Part shown: positions 35,131-44,896 of the stretch, piece by piece
How positions within the stretch are numbered: the stretch's first letter is position 1
Layout of the letters: each line of letters begins with the position of its first letter
Assembly (NCBI GenBank): GCA_963718295.1
Contig: CAVQYV010000004.1
Span: 310,001-374,000, forward strand
Direction of reading: 5' to 3'
Length of the DNA: 64,000 bases
Origin: CAVQYV01 sp963718295 [NCBI: uncultured Methylomirabilota bacterium]
GTDB taxonomy: Bacteria; Methylomirabilota; Methylomirabilia; CAVQYV01
Notes under the pieces: model-generated
What the model saw: the letters and a program-made list of their open reading frames with translations, nothing else
What the model was told of the DNA's origin: nothing
Databases searched by the model: none
Translations under genes and position numbers: made by a program

Positions 35131-36479
35131 GAGTCAATGTCATCGGAGGGGGGTTGGCAGGATCGGAGGCTGCCTGGCAAGTGGCACAGTTGGGTTTCGA
35201 GGTGGCCCTCTTTGAGATGAGGCCTGGCCGATACACCCCGGCTCACCGAACTGGGCTCCTGGCAGAGCTCGTTTGCAGCAATTCCTTGAAATCCAATGCC
35301 CTGGATTCCGCAAGTGGATTGCTGAAGGAGGAGATGAGGAGACTGGGGTCCATTATCCTGAGGGTGGCCGATGAGCATTCTGTGCCCGCTGGCTCCAGCT
35401 TGGCGGTGGATCGCTTTGCCTTCTCCTCCTCGGTGACCTCCATCTTGGGGAACCATCCCCGAATTCGTATCTTGCGGGAGGAGGTTACCCACCTCCCCTC
35501 AGAGGGCCTGACCATTCTGGCGAGCGGACCTCTTACCTCCCCGGCCCTGATTGCGGCGTTGGGTTCCTTGATCGATGAGACCCTATCAGCCAGACCCCTG
35601 GATAGTCTCCCCTCCCCCGGAGGTGGGTTGCTCTCATTCTTCGACGCCATCTCCCCCATCGTGCTGGCCGAATCTCTGGATTTCTCGAAGCTCTTCCCGG
35701 CCTCGCGCTATGGGCGGGGAGGGAATGACTTTCTGAATTCCCCGATGAGCCAGGAGGAATATGATCGGTTTTGGGAAGAGCTCAAAGCCGCCGAGATTGC
35801 GGAGGCAAGGGATTTCGAGGTCCCCTTTTTCGAAGGCTGCCTGCCCGTAGAACAACTGGCGTGCCGGGGAAAGGATACCCTCCGGTTTGGCCCAATGAAG
35901 CCCGTAGGCCTGATTGATCCATGGACGGGAAGGAGGCCTTGGGCGACGGTTCAGCTGCGTCGGGAGAATCGGGATGGGACCATGTATAATCTGGTGGGCT
36001 TCCAAACCCACGTGAAATGGGGAGAGCAGAAGAGGATCTTTCGGAAAATCCCAGGTCTGGAGCAGGCGGAGTTCTGCCGATTCGGCAGCATGCATCGCAA
36101 TACCTTCATCAATTCCCCGATTTTATTAGATAAGAACCTGCGTTGGAAGGGAAAGGAGAACCTATTTCTGGCCGGCCAGATTACCGGGGTGGAAGGGTAT
36201 GTGGAGTCAGTCGCCACCGGTCTGCTGGCTGGGCTGAATACCGGCCTCCTGCTTCAGCAAAAGGCGATGGAGGTTCCACCGCCCGATACTGCCCTCGGAT
36301 CTTTGATTCGTTATATCACTGAGGCCGCCCCCGATCATTTCCAGCCGATGAATGTCAATTTTGGCCTCTTCCCTCCCTTCGGCGAAGGACGAAAGATCCC
36401 TTTTCGAGAGAGGCGGATGGGTTATTCTCGACGCGCCCTGGCTTCCTTCGAGCAGTGGAAGGGCCACAGTGTGGCGTGA
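35127..36479 (+). CDS. trmFO: Methylenetetrahydrofolate--tRNA-(uracil-5-)-methyltransferase
   Basis: This 450-residue FAD enzyme makes ribothymidine at U54 of tRNA using methylene-tetrahydrofolate as carbon donor. Visible are the FAD motif GGGLAGSEAAW, the two functional Cys in LVCSNSLKSNAL and LACRGKDTLRFGPMKPVGL, and GQITGVEGYVESVATGLLAG near the C-terminus. The length is standard. The TTG start shares bases with the topA stop (TTGA), and AGGAGAAAGGG lies upstream. It is mainly found in Firmicutes, deltaproteobacteria, cyanobacteria and related groups, which fits the rest of the window. It overlaps xerC by 11 bp. Confidence 0.96.
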   Translation: MRVNVIGGGLAGSEAAWQVAQLGFEVALFEMRPGRYTPAHRTGLLAELVCSNSLKSNALDSASGLLKEEMRRLGSIILRVADEHSVPAGSSLAVDRFAFSSSVTSILGNHPRIRILREEVTHLPSEGLTILASGPLTSPALIAALGSLIDETLSARPLDSLPSPGGGLLSFFDAISPIVLAESLDFSKLFPASRYGRGGNDFLNSPMSQEEYDRFWEELKAAEIAEARDFEVPFFEGCLPVEQLACRGKDTLRFGPMKPVGLIDPWTGRRPWATVQLRRENRDGTMYNLVGFQTHVKWGEQKRIFRKIPGLEQAEFCRFGSMHRNTFINSPILLDKNLRWKGKENLFLAGQITGVEGYVESVATGLLAGLNTGLLLQQKAMEVPPPDTALGSLIRYITEAAPDHFQPMNVNFGLFPPFGEGRKIPFRERRMGYSRRALASFEQWKGHSVA

Positions 36480-37404
36480 GCGCGAAGAGACGAAGGGAGA
36501 TGTCGGCGATTTTCTGCGATTCCTTTGGGTGGAGAGGAATGCCTCACCCCATACCCTTCGCAATTATGAGGGGGATCTTTCCCGGTTCCTGGAATATCTG
36601 GTCCCTCAAAGGAAAGAGCCCTCCGAACCCGTCGATTGGAAGGAGATCGATCCTGCCGTCATCCGATCCTTTTTGAGCGGACTTCTCCGTAAAGGGAATA
36701 GCAAGGCGAGCGTGGCCCGGAGATTGGCCTGCCTCCGAACCTTTTTCCAGTATCTCTTGAGGCAGGGCAAAATCCTCTCCAATCCGGCCAAGCGGGTTTC
36801 GGCCCCCAAGCTCCCTCGCCGCCTCTCCTCCTTTCTTTCGCCCGATGAGGCGGTTGCCCTCCTCAAATCCGCTGAGGACCCAACTGCACGGGGGATGAGG
36901 GATCGGTCAATCCTGGAGCTCTTCTATGGAGGAGGGATTCGCCTTAGTGAGCTGATGAGCCTCAATCTCCTTGATCTGGATTTGGAAGCTGGCCTGATTC
37001 GCGTTCGGGGCAAGGGTGGCAAGGAGCGAATCGTCCCCATCGGCTCCTACGCCGCAGAGGCCCTGAAGTCATATTTGGCGCGACGCTTGGATTTTCTGCC
37101 CGCGGACAGGAGAGGGGCTGAAGAGGACCCAGCGTTGTTCTTGAACCGTTATGGGGGCCGGCTCAGCACCAGATCGGTGGCGCAGATTGTGCTAAAATAT
37201 GTTCAGAAGAGTGGGATTTCCCACTATATCAGCCCCCATGGACTCAGGCACAGTTTCGCCACCCATCTGTTGGATGCGGGGGCGGATCTAAGAGCGATTC
37301 AGGAACTCTTGGGTCACGCCCGGCTTTCCACCACCCAGCGCTACACCCACCTGAGCATGGATCGGATCATGGAGGTGTACGATAGGGCTCATCCCCGGGC
37401 CTGA
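36469..37404 (+). CDS. xerC: Tyrosine recombinase XerC
   Basis: This 311-residue site-specific recombinase resolves chromosome dimers at dif. The N-terminal SAM-like domain (FLRFLWVERNASPHTLRNYEGDL) precedes the catalytic domain with Arg in GGGIRLSEL, Lys in GKGGKERIVP, HGLRHSFATHLL (HxxR), the second His in LLGHARLST and the nucleophile Tyr in TQRYTHL. The frame extends upstream into trmFO, but GTG 36469, with GGAAGGG before it, gives the family's normal start. It sits directly before hslVU, a common arrangement. Confidence 0.94.
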   Translation: MWREREETKGDVGDFLRFLWVERNASPHTLRNYEGDLSRFLEYLVPQRKEPSEPVDWKEIDPAVIRSFLSGLLRKGNSKASVARRLACLRTFFQYLLRQGKILSNPAKRVSAPKLPRRLSSFLSPDEAVALLKSAEDPTARGMRDRSILELFYGGGIRLSELMSLNLLDLDLEAGLIRVRGKGGKERIVPIGSYAAEALKSYLARRLDFLPADRRGAEEDPALFLNRYGGRLSTRSVAQIVLKYVQKSGISHYISPHGLRHSFATHLLDAGADLRAIQELLGHARLSTTQRYTHLSMDRIMEVYDRAHPRA

Positions 37405-37449
37405 AGGGGATTTGGGAGGCCGCAACAGTGCGAGAGGAAAGAGAGGACC

Positions 37450-38025
37450 ATGGGAAAAAACAGAGGCCTGCAGTTGACATCTCCTGTCTTCAACGTGATC
37501 CGTCGCTCCACCACCATCCTCTCGGTCCGTCACAAGGGGAGGGTGGCCCTGGCAGGGGACGGCCAGGTTTCCTTTGGCGATACGATCATGAAGCATACTG
37601 CCAAGAAGGTGCGCCGTCTCTACCACGATCGGGTACTGGTTGGGTTTTCGGGAGCGGCGGCCGATGCCTTTGCCCTTTCCTCCAAGTTTGAGACGAAATT
37701 GGAGGAGTATCATGGAAATCTCCCGCGGGCGGCCGTGGAATTGGCCAAGGATTGGCGCATGGATCGGGTGCTTCGCAGGTTGGAGGCCCTGCTGGCCGTG
37801 GTGGATCAGGATTATTCCTACATCATCTCGGGGACCGGTGATGTGATCGAGCCGGATGATGGGGTGATCGGCATTGGCTCCGGCGGCGCCTATGCCGCGG
37901 CCGCGGCTCGAGCCCTGATGAATTTTTCCGATCTGGAAGCCCGGCGCATTGTGGAGGAGGCGATGAAGATCGCTGCCTCTTTGTGTGTTTATACCAACGA
38001 CCGGATCCTCATCGAAGAGGTCTGA
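37450..38025 (+). CDS. hslV: ATP-dependent protease subunit HslV
   Basis: This is the proteolytic subunit of the HslUV (ClpQY) protease, a beta-type proteasome homologue. The catalytic Thr pair is in [23 protein letters not shown]. The ATG with GAGAGGAAAGAGAGG gives 20 residues before the threonine, whereas most HslV have one to four. A GTG at 37495 would give a short MIRRS leader but has no ribosome site. The nucleophile must be exposed by removing this propeptide. [17 protein letters not shown] and TNDRILIEE, all standard, follow. hslU begins 28 bp after the stop. Confidence 0.95.
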   Translation: MGKNRGLQLTSPVFNVIRRSTTILSVRHKGRVALAGDGQVSFGDTIMKHTAKKVRRLYHDRVLVGFSGAAADAFALSSKFETKLEEYHGNLPRAAVELAKDWRMDRVLRRLEALLAVVDQDYSYIISGTGDVIEPDDGVIGIGSGGAYAAAAARALMNFSDLEARRIVEEAMKIAASLCVYTNDRILIEEV

Positions 38026-38053
38026 GGTGACCGACTTGGATCGAGCGGGACCC

Positions 38054-39406
38054 ATGGAACAGTTGACGCCAAAGCAAATCGTGCAGGAGTTGGACAAATA
38101 TGTCATCGGCCAGAAGAACGCCAAGCGGGCGGTGGCGGTTGCGCTGAGGAACCGTTGGCGAAGGCAGAAGCTGCCCCCTGAGCTGCGGGACGAGGTGGCC
38201 CCCAAGAATATCATCATGATCGGTCCCACGGGGGTAGGAAAAACGGAGATCGCCCGGCGATTGGCCAGGCTGGCAGAGGCCCCTTTTATCAAGGTGGAGG
38301 CCTCCAAATACACCGAAGTGGGATATGTGGGCCGAGATGTGGAATCCATGGTGAGGGACTTGACCGACCTCGCCGTGAATATGGTGAAGGGAGAGAAGGC
38401 TCGCGAGGTGGAGTCTCGGGCCAAGATCTTGGCGGAAGAGCGAATCTTGGATCTGCTGCTGCCTCCCTCCAGGGCATCGGTCGCTTCGAGCAGACAGAAC
38501 GATTTGGCCGGCGGAGCCGAGAAGGAATCGGAGACCCGGGAAAAACTCCGTAAGAGGCTGGAAGAGGGAAGGTTGGATGATCGGGCTATAGAGCTGGAAG
38601 TGAAGGACCGGGTCATCCCCATGGTGGAGATCTTTTCCAGCAGTGGCCTGGAGGAGATGGATATCAATATCAAGGAGATGCTCTCCAATCTCCTCCCCCA
38701 AAAGAAGAAGAGAAGAAAAGTGAAGATCAGGGAAGCGAGGAAGATCCTGGCCCAGGAAGAAGCCCAGAAGATGATCGATATGGATGAGGTGGTGGGTGAG
38801 GCCATCCGGCGGGTGGAGAATTCCGGGATCATCTTTCTGGATGAGATCGACAAGATCGCAGGGAAAGAGTCGGTTCATGGCCCCGATGTCTCCCGGGAAG
38901 GGGTTCAAAGAGATCTCTTGCCCATCGTCGAAGGATGTGCGGTCTCCACCAAGTATGGGTTGGTGAGGACCGACCATATCCTGTTCATCGCCGCGGGTGC
39001 CTTCCACGTATCCAAGCCTTCCGACCTGATTCCGGAGATGCAGGGACGATTTCCAATCCGGGTGGAGTTGGACTCCCTGGCAAAGGCCGATTTCATCCGC
39101 ATCCTCACCGAACCCCAGAATGCCCTGACCAAACAGTACGTCGCCCTTCTCCAGACCGAAGGGGTCCAGATCGAGTTTTCCCCGAATGCGGTCGAAGAGA
39201 TCGCCCATATGGCCTGTACGGTGAACGAGGCCACGGAGAACATCGGGGCCCGAAGGCTTTACACCATCATGGAGAAGCTATTGGATGAAGTCTCCTTTGA
39301 GGCTCCCCAGATGAATGGGACCAAGGTGGTGATCAACGCAAACTATGTGAGGGATCGCCTCACCGATGTCATCAAAGACCAGGATTTGAGTCGGTACATC
39401 CTGTGA
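38054..39406 (+). CDS. hslU: ATP-dependent protease ATPase subunit HslU
   Basis: This 450-residue AAA+ unfoldase feeds proteins to HslV. It has the Walker A GPTGVGKT, Walker [11 protein letters not shown], the pore motif region [15 protein letters not shown], sensor residues in FIAAGAF and [11 protein letters not shown], and ends DLSRYIL, the C-terminal tail that docks HslV. The start at ATG 38054 gives [20 protein letters not shown], close to other HslU. A GTG at 38027 has a better GAGG spacing and would add 9 residues. The I-domain (residues about 120-230) is complete. Confidence 0.96.
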   Translation: MEQLTPKQIVQELDKYVIGQKNAKRAVAVALRNRWRRQKLPPELRDEVAPKNIIMIGPTGVGKTEIARRLARLAEAPFIKVEASKYTEVGYVGRDVESMVRDLTDLAVNMVKGEKAREVESRAKILAEERILDLLLPPSRASVASSRQNDLAGGAEKESETREKLRKRLEEGRLDDRAIELEVKDRVIPMVEIFSSSGLEEMDINIKEMLSNLLPQKKKRRKVKIREARKILAQEEAQKMIDMDEVVGEAIRRVENSGIIFLDEIDKIAGKESVHGPDVSREGVQRDLLPIVEGCAVSTKYGLVRTDHILFIAAGAFHVSKPSDLIPEMQGRFPIRVELDSLAKADFIRILTEPQNALTKQYVALLQTEGVQIEFSPNAVEEIAHMACTVNEATENIGARRLYTIMEKLLDEVSFEAPQMNGTKVVINANYVRDRLTDVIKDQDLSRYIL

Positions 39407-39439
39407 TAACTTGTTTGAGCCAAACTTTCTGGAGATGCA

Positions 39440-40336
39440 ATGAGTGAGAGCAAATCGATGGCGGAGGGAGCGGGTCATAAGGTTCAGGTTCTGATCGAGG
39501 CGCTGCCCTTTATTCGTCAGTTTCAGAACAAGACCTTGGTGATCAAGTATGGGGGATCGGCGATGACGGAGGAGGGCCTTCAGGATGCAGTCATGCTGGA
39601 TGTGACCCTGATGAGATATGTGGGCATGCGTCCCGTGATCGTTCATGGGGGGGGACCGCAGATTGATCAGGTGATCAGAAGCCAGGGTTTGCAGCCCAGA
39701 TTTGTAGATGGGCTCAGGGTGACGGACGCGGCGACCATGCGGATCGTGGAGATGGTCCTGGTGGGGGACATCAATTCTGGACTGGTCTCCATGATCAATC
39801 GGCACCAAGGATCTGCAGTGGGTCTCAGCGGCAAGGACGGAGGTCTGATCCAGGCGCGCAAGCTGGAGTATGTCCGTCGCGGAAGCGAGGGGGAAGAAAG
39901 GATAGACTTGGGCCAAGTGGGCGAGGTGGTGAAGGTGAACCCCCGCCTGCTCCTCACCCTGGAAGAGGCAGGTTTCATTCCCTGCATTGCCCCCATCGGG
40001 ACCGACGGGGAGGGGAACACCTATAATATCAATGCTGACCTGGTGGCAGGAGAAATTGCAGCGGCGCTGGTTGCCGAGAAGCTCATCCTCCTGAGCGATA
40101 CCGATGGAATCCTGGACCGAGAAGGCAATCTTTTGTCCACGTTGGACCGTAAAGGGATCGCGCAGCAGATCCAGGAGGGCGTAATTACCAAAGGCATGCT
40201 TCCCAAGGTCCAAGCCTGCCTTCGGGCCCTGGAGGGAGGGGTGAGCAAGGCCCATATTATCAATGGGAAGGTGCCACATTCCCTGCTCCTGGAGATCTTC
40301 ACCGAGAGAGGGGTGGGCACACAGATCACAGGTTGA
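39440..40336 (+). CDS. argB: Acetylglutamate kinase
   Basis: This 298-residue enzyme phosphorylates N-acetylglutamate, the second step of arginine synthesis. Visible motifs are VIKYGGSAM, VHGGGPQID, GLRVTD, VGLSGKDGG, APIGTDGEGNTYNINAD and LILLSDTDGI. The N-terminal extension (about 20 residues before ALPFIRQF) is like that of arginine-sensitive, hexameric forms, so feedback inhibition by arginine is likely. It starts 33 bp after hslU. The remaining arg genes follow, interrupted by two small membrane protein genes. Confidence 0.96.
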   Translation: MSESKSMAEGAGHKVQVLIEALPFIRQFQNKTLVIKYGGSAMTEEGLQDAVMLDVTLMRYVGMRPVIVHGGGPQIDQVIRSQGLQPRFVDGLRVTDAATMRIVEMVLVGDINSGLVSMINRHQGSAVGLSGKDGGLIQARKLEYVRRGSEGEERIDLGQVGEVVKVNPRLLLTLEEAGFIPCIAPIGTDGEGNTYNINADLVAGEIAAALVAEKLILLSDTDGILDREGNLLSTLDRKGIAQQIQEGVITKGMLPKVQACLRALEGGVSKAHIINGKVPHSLLLEIFTERGVGTQITG

Positions 40337-40447
40337 AGGGGATGGAGGGAGGATTTCCCCGAGGGTTGGCAATATCCATGGATCATCCAGGCAGGAAGCC
40401 ACGTCGAATCGGATGCTTTTGACGGGAGGGAAAAATCGGAGGAGGAG

Positions 40448-40945
40448 ATGACTCAAAGACAATACCTCAAGATCATACTGATTCTGGGATTGTTCTTTGT
40501 ATCTTCCGGAGGATGGCTGTTGCATCTGCGTTTGCATCCACCTGCGATGGCGGTACGGAACTTCGTTCCCTTTGGGGCGGGGATCCTGAGCTCCATCGTC
40601 ATTCCGATCCTCTTTCTGTTCGAGGTGACCACCCCTTATGCCTATATCATCAACGGCATGGTGGTGATCGTCGGGACAGTGACGATGTCCCACTTCAGTC
40701 TGGCGATCATGCGATCCAGGATGGGCTTTCCCGACATCCTGATGAACACCCTCTTTCCCGACGTATTGATTCTCTGGGCCGCTTTTGCAATGGGCAAGGC
40801 CCTCTTCGAGTTAAATCTGATGAAGAGAACGGAGGAGAAGGTGCGGCAAGGGCGATTCCTTCGATACCCGAGCATGGGCTGGTGGTGGGTTCATCTGGTT
40901 CTGGTGTCCATCGTCTATTATTTGGGTCATGTCCTGTGGAGGTGA
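40448..40945 (+). CDS. Small integral membrane protein of unknown function
   Basis: This 165-residue protein has four or five TM helices (about residues 8-27, 42-60, 64-84, 98-115 and 143-163). It has a GAGGAGG ribosome site. Recurrent motifs are SGGWLLHLRLHPP near the N-terminus and GWWWVH...LGHVLWR at the C-terminus. I recall similar unnamed proteins in Geobacter-like bacteria, but no function is known. His residues near membrane boundaries hint at metal or heme binding, unproven. The gene lies inside the arg operon between argB and argD and is followed by a 31-residue gene that repeats its last helix. Confidence 0.8.
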   Translation: MTQRQYLKIILILGLFFVSSGGWLLHLRLHPPAMAVRNFVPFGAGILSSIVIPILFLFEVTTPYAYIINGMVVIVGTVTMSHFSLAIMRSRMGFPDILMNTLFPDVLILWAAFAMGKALFELNLMKRTEEKVRQGRFLRYPSMGWWWVHLVLVSIVYYLGHVLWR

Positions 40946-40972
40946 GCAGGGGATTAGGGGAGAGGCTGCACC

Positions 40973-41068
40973 ATGCATAGGTTCATGCTGTTCAAATCGG
41001 GCTGGTGGATATTGCATATACTTGCCATCGCCTTTTTCTTCTGGCTGGGGCATTTGGTCAGGTTCTGA
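40973..41068 (+). CDS. 31-residue single-helix membrane protein
   Basis: ATG 40973 follows GGGGAGAGG. The product has one TM helix (residues about 10-28) with the pattern GWW-x2-H-x9-LGH. The same pattern, with identical spacing, occurs in the last helix of the preceding 165-residue protein. This shared motif plus a good ribosome site argues that the ORF is real. Its role is unknown; it may pair with, or have duplicated from, that helix. Confidence 0.65.
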   Translation: MHRFMLFKSGWWILHILAIAFFFWLGHLVRF

Positions 41069-41250
41069 TCGGGCCCCTTGACCCTTGATGCCGTGAAGGA
41101 CACGCTCTGGAGTCCGGGCCGGCCTGATGGGCTGGGCGGAGGGGAGAGATTCCTGACGGGATTTGCTCAGTACGTATGAAGGCTTGGCCGATCTCCCTAT
41201 GGGCTATCAGGGTGAAAAGCCGCAGTCACGCTTCAACTTAGGAGACCAAC

Positions 41251-42456
41251 ATGATCCAACCGTGGATGGAGGATGCAGGAAGATATGTTGCCCAGACCTA
41301 TGCCCGGCTTCCCATTTGCCTGGTAAGAGGAGAGGGCTCCTACGTCTGGGACAGTGAGGGGAATCGATATCTGGACTTCGTGATGGGGATTGGGGTGAAT
41401 GGCTTGGGTCACTGTCATCCCCGGGTGGTGGAGGCCATTTGCGAGCAGGCGAGCCGACTCCTCCATGTCTCCAACCTTTACCACATCGAGCCCCAGATCC
41501 AATTAGCCAAGGCCCTGTGCGAGATTTCCTTTGCGGACCGGGCCTTTTTCTGCAATAGCGGGGGGGAGGCGAATGAGGCATGCATCAAGCTGGCCCGAAA
41601 ATATGCCAAGGATGCGGGGCATCCCGATCGCTATGAGATCATCACCATGCAGGGTTCCTTTCATGGGCGCACCCTGGGCAGCCTGGCAGCTACTGCCCAG
41701 ACCAAATACCACAAAGGATTCGAGCCCCTGCCGGATGGCTTCAAATACGTCCCCTTCAATGACCTGAGGGCAGTGGAGGTCGCGGTGAGTGATAAGACCG
41801 CCGCAGTTATGCTGGAGCCGATTCAGGCCCTGGGAGGAGTGAATGTCCCCTCTGATGATTTCCTCCCGGGACTGCGAAGGCTCTGTGATGAGAAGGGCCT
41901 GCTCCTGGTTCTGGATGAGGTATTCACCGGGATCGCCCGTACGGGCAGCATGTTTTGCTATCAACATTATGGGATTGAACCGGACGTCATGGCCCTGGCC
42001 AAGGCCCTGGCCGGGGGACTCCCGGTGGGGGCCATGCTGGCGAAGGAGGAAGTCGCCAAGAGTTTCAGCCCGGGAACCCATGCGGCCACCTTTGGGGGCA
42101 ATCCCTTGGTGGCCCGGGTAGGGACCGAAGTGCTGAAGATCATTCAGGAGGAGGATTTGGCAGGCCATGCCCGTCGAATGGGCGACTATTTCCAGGAGCA
42201 ATTGAGGGGTTTGCAGTCGAGCTATGGGTTCATCAAGGAGGTACGGGGCAAAGGCCTATTGATCGGGGTGGAGTTGGATTTCCCCGGCAAGGAGATTGAT
42301 GTTCGATGCCAGGAAAAAGGGCTTCTGATCAACAGCTTGGGAGATAAAGTCCTGAGGATCATCCCCCCCCTGAACGTGAAGAAGGAGGAGATCGACCAAG
42401 CGATCGGGGTGCTGGATGAGATCTTCGCGGGGATGGGAGCGAGGACGGGTAAATGA
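41251..42456 (+). CDS. argD: Acetylornithine aminotransferase
   Basis: This 401-residue class III PLP enzyme performs the fourth step of arginine synthesis. It may also act as succinyl-DAP aminotransferase, but lysine here uses DapL. Motifs are FVMGIGVNGLGHCHP, FFCNSGGEANEACIKLAR, GSFHGRTLGSLAAT, VLDEVFTGIARTG and the PLP lysine in ALAKALAGGLPVGAM. The ATG at 41251 follows an AGGAGA site. The stop overlaps argF as ATGA, so translation is coupled. Confidence 0.95.
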   Translation: MIQPWMEDAGRYVAQTYARLPICLVRGEGSYVWDSEGNRYLDFVMGIGVNGLGHCHPRVVEAICEQASRLLHVSNLYHIEPQIQLAKALCEISFADRAFFCNSGGEANEACIKLARKYAKDAGHPDRYEIITMQGSFHGRTLGSLAATAQTKYHKGFEPLPDGFKYVPFNDLRAVEVAVSDKTAAVMLEPIQALGGVNVPSDDFLPGLRRLCDEKGLLLVLDEVFTGIARTGSMFCYQHYGIEPDVMALAKALAGGLPVGAMLAKEEVAKSFSPGTHAATFGGNPLVARVGTEVLKIIQEEDLAGHARRMGDYFQEQLRGLQSSYGFIKEVRGKGLLIGVELDFPGKEIDVRCQEKGLLINSLGDKVLRIIPPLNVKKEEIDQAIGVLDEIFAGMGARTGK

Positions 42457-43376
42457 AGAAGGATCTGTTGCGCGTTGCCGACCTGAGTCGGCGAGAGATC
42501 GAGGAATTCTTCGATCTGGCAAAACAATTGAAAGAGAGACACAGGCGGGGAGAGCGGCATACCCCCCTTTTGGGCAAGACTCTGGGTATGATCTTCGAGA
42601 AATCCTCCACCCGAACCCGCGTTTCCTTCGAGGTGGGGATGTATCAATTGGGAGGACAGGCTCTCTTCCTCAGTTCCAAAGATCTGCAGCTGGGGCGGGG
42701 GGAGACGATCGAGGACACAGCGCGGGTCCTTTCTCGCTATATGGATGGCCTCATGATCCGAACCTTTGGGCACCAGATCGTAGAGGATCTGGCCCGTTAT
42801 GCCAGCATCCCGGTCATCAACGGCCTCACCGACCTGCACCACCCCTGTCAGGTGCTATCTGACCTCTTCACTCTCCGGGAAAAGGGATTGGAGCTGAAGG
42901 GCCTCAAGGTTGCCTATGTGGGAGACGGAAACAATGTGGCCCACTCCTGGATCGAGGGAGCGGCCAAGCTGGGCATCCGTCTGGTCGTAGCTTGTCCCCC
43001 AGGTTATGAGCCGAGCCGAAGGATCTATCAGGGGGCCCTGAAGGAGGCCGCCGCTATGGAAGCCGAGATCGAAGTCTCTCACGATCCGAGAGAAGCGGTG
43101 GCAGACGCCGATGTCCTCTATGCCGATGTGTGGACCAGCATGGGCCAGGAGCAGGAGATGCAAGAACGGCTCCGGGCCTTTCAGGATTTTCAATTGAACC
43201 GATCTCTCCTCTCGCTGGCCAAACCTCAAGCCCTGGTGATGCACTGCCTGCCGGCCCATCGAGGAGAGGAGATCACGGATGAGGTGATGGACGGGCCCCA
43301 GTCGATCGTCTGGGATCAGGCGGAGAACCGGCTTCATCTGCAGAAGGCGATTCTGGTAAAACAAATGAGCATATGA
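42453..43376 (+). CDS. argF: Ornithine carbamoyltransferase
   Basis: This 307-residue enzyme makes citrulline from ornithine and carbamoyl phosphate. It has the carbamoyl-phosphate motif FEKSSTRTRVSFEVG, the HHPCQ motif in LTDLHHPCQVLSD, the substrate region YADVWTSMGQE, and the C-terminal MHCLPAHRGEEI, which defines ornithine rather than aspartate transcarbamylases. The ATG overlaps the argD stop by 4 bp. argG follows after a 235-bp gap. Confidence 0.96.
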   Translation: MKKDLLRVADLSRREIEEFFDLAKQLKERHRRGERHTPLLGKTLGMIFEKSSTRTRVSFEVGMYQLGGQALFLSSKDLQLGRGETIEDTARVLSRYMDGLMIRTFGHQIVEDLARYASIPVINGLTDLHHPCQVLSDLFTLREKGLELKGLKVAYVGDGNNVAHSWIEGAAKLGIRLVVACPPGYEPSRRIYQGALKEAAAMEAEIEVSHDPREAVADADVLYADVWTSMGQEQEMQERLRAFQDFQLNRSLLSLAKPQALVMHCLPAHRGEEITDEVMDGPQSIVWDQAENRLHLQKAILVKQMSI

Positions 43377-43611
43377 TCACCAAGTTACGATCCCATCGCT
43401 GGGAATGCTGGCAGCGGTAGAATGAGTCAGAATGGGCCTGAGGTTCGGAGTTGGAGACCGCAGGCCCTTGGTAATCGTGATACAGCGTAATCGGAATGGG
43501 TTCTCCCGACCCTCTCCCATAGGCAGGGTGGGGGGCCAAGATGAAAAAGATCGATTCCATGTTCCGGGATGTCTCGCCCTTGGGGAGAGGCAGTTCCGTG
43601 GGGAGGTGCGA

Positions 43612-44826
43612 ATGGAGAGGGCGGTGAAGAAAGTGGTGCTGGCGTACTCGGGCGGTTTGGATACCTCGGTCATGATTCGATGGCTGATTGACAAATATGG
43701 CTGCGAGGTGATTGCCCTGGCGGCAGACGTGGGGCAGGAGGAATTCCTGGAGCCTTTGCGGGAGAAGGCCATCCAAACCGGCGCCAGTAAAGTCTATATC
43801 GAAGATATGAAGGAGGAATTTGCCCGCGACTTCTGCCTCCCGGTGCTTCAGGCGAATGCTATCTATGAAGGCAAGTACTTGCTCTCGGCCGCCATCAGCC
43901 GCCCCCTGATCTCCAGGTACCTGGTGGAGGTGGCGAAGAAGGAAGGGGCGGATGCCGTGGCCCATGGCTCCACCGGCAAAGGGAATGACCAGGTGCGATT
44001 CGATGTCTCGGTCATGGCTCTGGATCCGGATCTGACCGTATTGGCTCCGGTTCGCACCTGGGAGTTCAAATCTCGGGAAGAGGAGATTGAATACGCCCAG
44101 AGTCACGGAATCCCAATCCGGGCCACCAAGGATAAGCCCTACAGCATTGACCGCAATATGTGGGGAGTCAGCATCGAATGTGGGATCCTGGAGGATCCCT
44201 GGGTTGAGCCTCCCGCCGACGCTTATATCCTGACCAGGGCCCCCGAGGAGGCCCCCGATAAGCCGCGCTATTTGGAGGTGAGTTTCGAAGCAGGGGTACC
44301 GGTGGCGATCGACGGGCAGAGGATGGCATTGCCCGACCTGATCTCGACTCTGAACAAAACCGCAGGAGAATATGGGATTGGGCGGCAGGATTTGGTGGAG
44401 AATCGTCTGGTGGGAATCAAATCGAGGGAGGTGTATGAGGCGCCGGGAGCCACGGTCCTTTATATCGCTCATAAGGAGCTGGAGAACCTGACCCTGGACC
44501 GCGACACCTTTCACTTCAAGGAATCCGTGGTGACCCGTTACACGGAGCTAGTCTATTATGGTCTTTGGTACTCTCCTCTGAAGTTCGCACTGGACGCCTT
44601 TGTGAGAGAGACCCAGAGGACCGTGACCGGCACGGTGAGGATGAAGCTCTACAAGGGCCAGTGTGTGCCCGTGGCCCGGAAGTCGGACTTCTCCCTCTAC
44701 GATTTTGCCCTGGCGACTTATGATGCGGCGGATGCCTTCGACCATAAGGCAGGGGAATCCTTCTGCAAGATCTGGGGTCTCCCCCTGAAAGTCTGGGCCA
44801 GGGTGGGAAAGAAATATCCAAGGTGA
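43612..44826 (+). CDS. argG: Argininosuccinate synthase
   Basis: This 404-residue enzyme joins citrulline and aspartate with ATP. The PP-loop AYSGGLDTS is at the N-terminus, with AHGSTGKGNDQVRF, SIDRNMWG and GAYSGKSKEA-region equivalents (LVGIKSREVYEAPGA) downstream. The open frame reaches back to 43432, but ATG 43612 with GGGGAGG gives the family's start (MERAVKKVVLAYSGG). The gap after argF contains a possible leader hairpin: GGGCCTG (43434-43440) with CAGGCCC (43461-43467). Confidence 0.96.
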   Translation: MERAVKKVVLAYSGGLDTSVMIRWLIDKYGCEVIALAADVGQEEFLEPLREKAIQTGASKVYIEDMKEEFARDFCLPVLQANAIYEGKYLLSAAISRPLISRYLVEVAKKEGADAVAHGSTGKGNDQVRFDVSVMALDPDLTVLAPVRTWEFKSREEEIEYAQSHGIPIRATKDKPYSIDRNMWGVSIECGILEDPWVEPPADAYILTRAPEEAPDKPRYLEVSFEAGVPVAIDGQRMALPDLISTLNKTAGEYGIGRQDLVENRLVGIKSREVYEAPGATVLYIAHKELENLTLDRDTFHFKESVVTRYTELVYYGLWYSPLKFALDAFVRETQRTVTGTVRMKLYKGQCVPVARKSDFSLYDFALATYDAADAFDHKAGESFCKIWGLPLKVWARVGKKYPR

Positions 44827-44896
44827 GAGGCCCAAGGCCTGCACGCAGAGCGGTCGGGTGTGGGCCTTCGGGGAGGACCTTCATGAGGCGGCTGCG

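Noticed and set aside
37288-38853. Long minus-strand open frame over xerC/hslV/hslU
   Set aside because: Low-complexity Ser/Ile-rich translation antisense to three solid genes.
39278-40693. Long minus-strand open frame over argB
   Set aside because: His/Asp-rich shadow translation; argB on the plus strand explains the coding signal.
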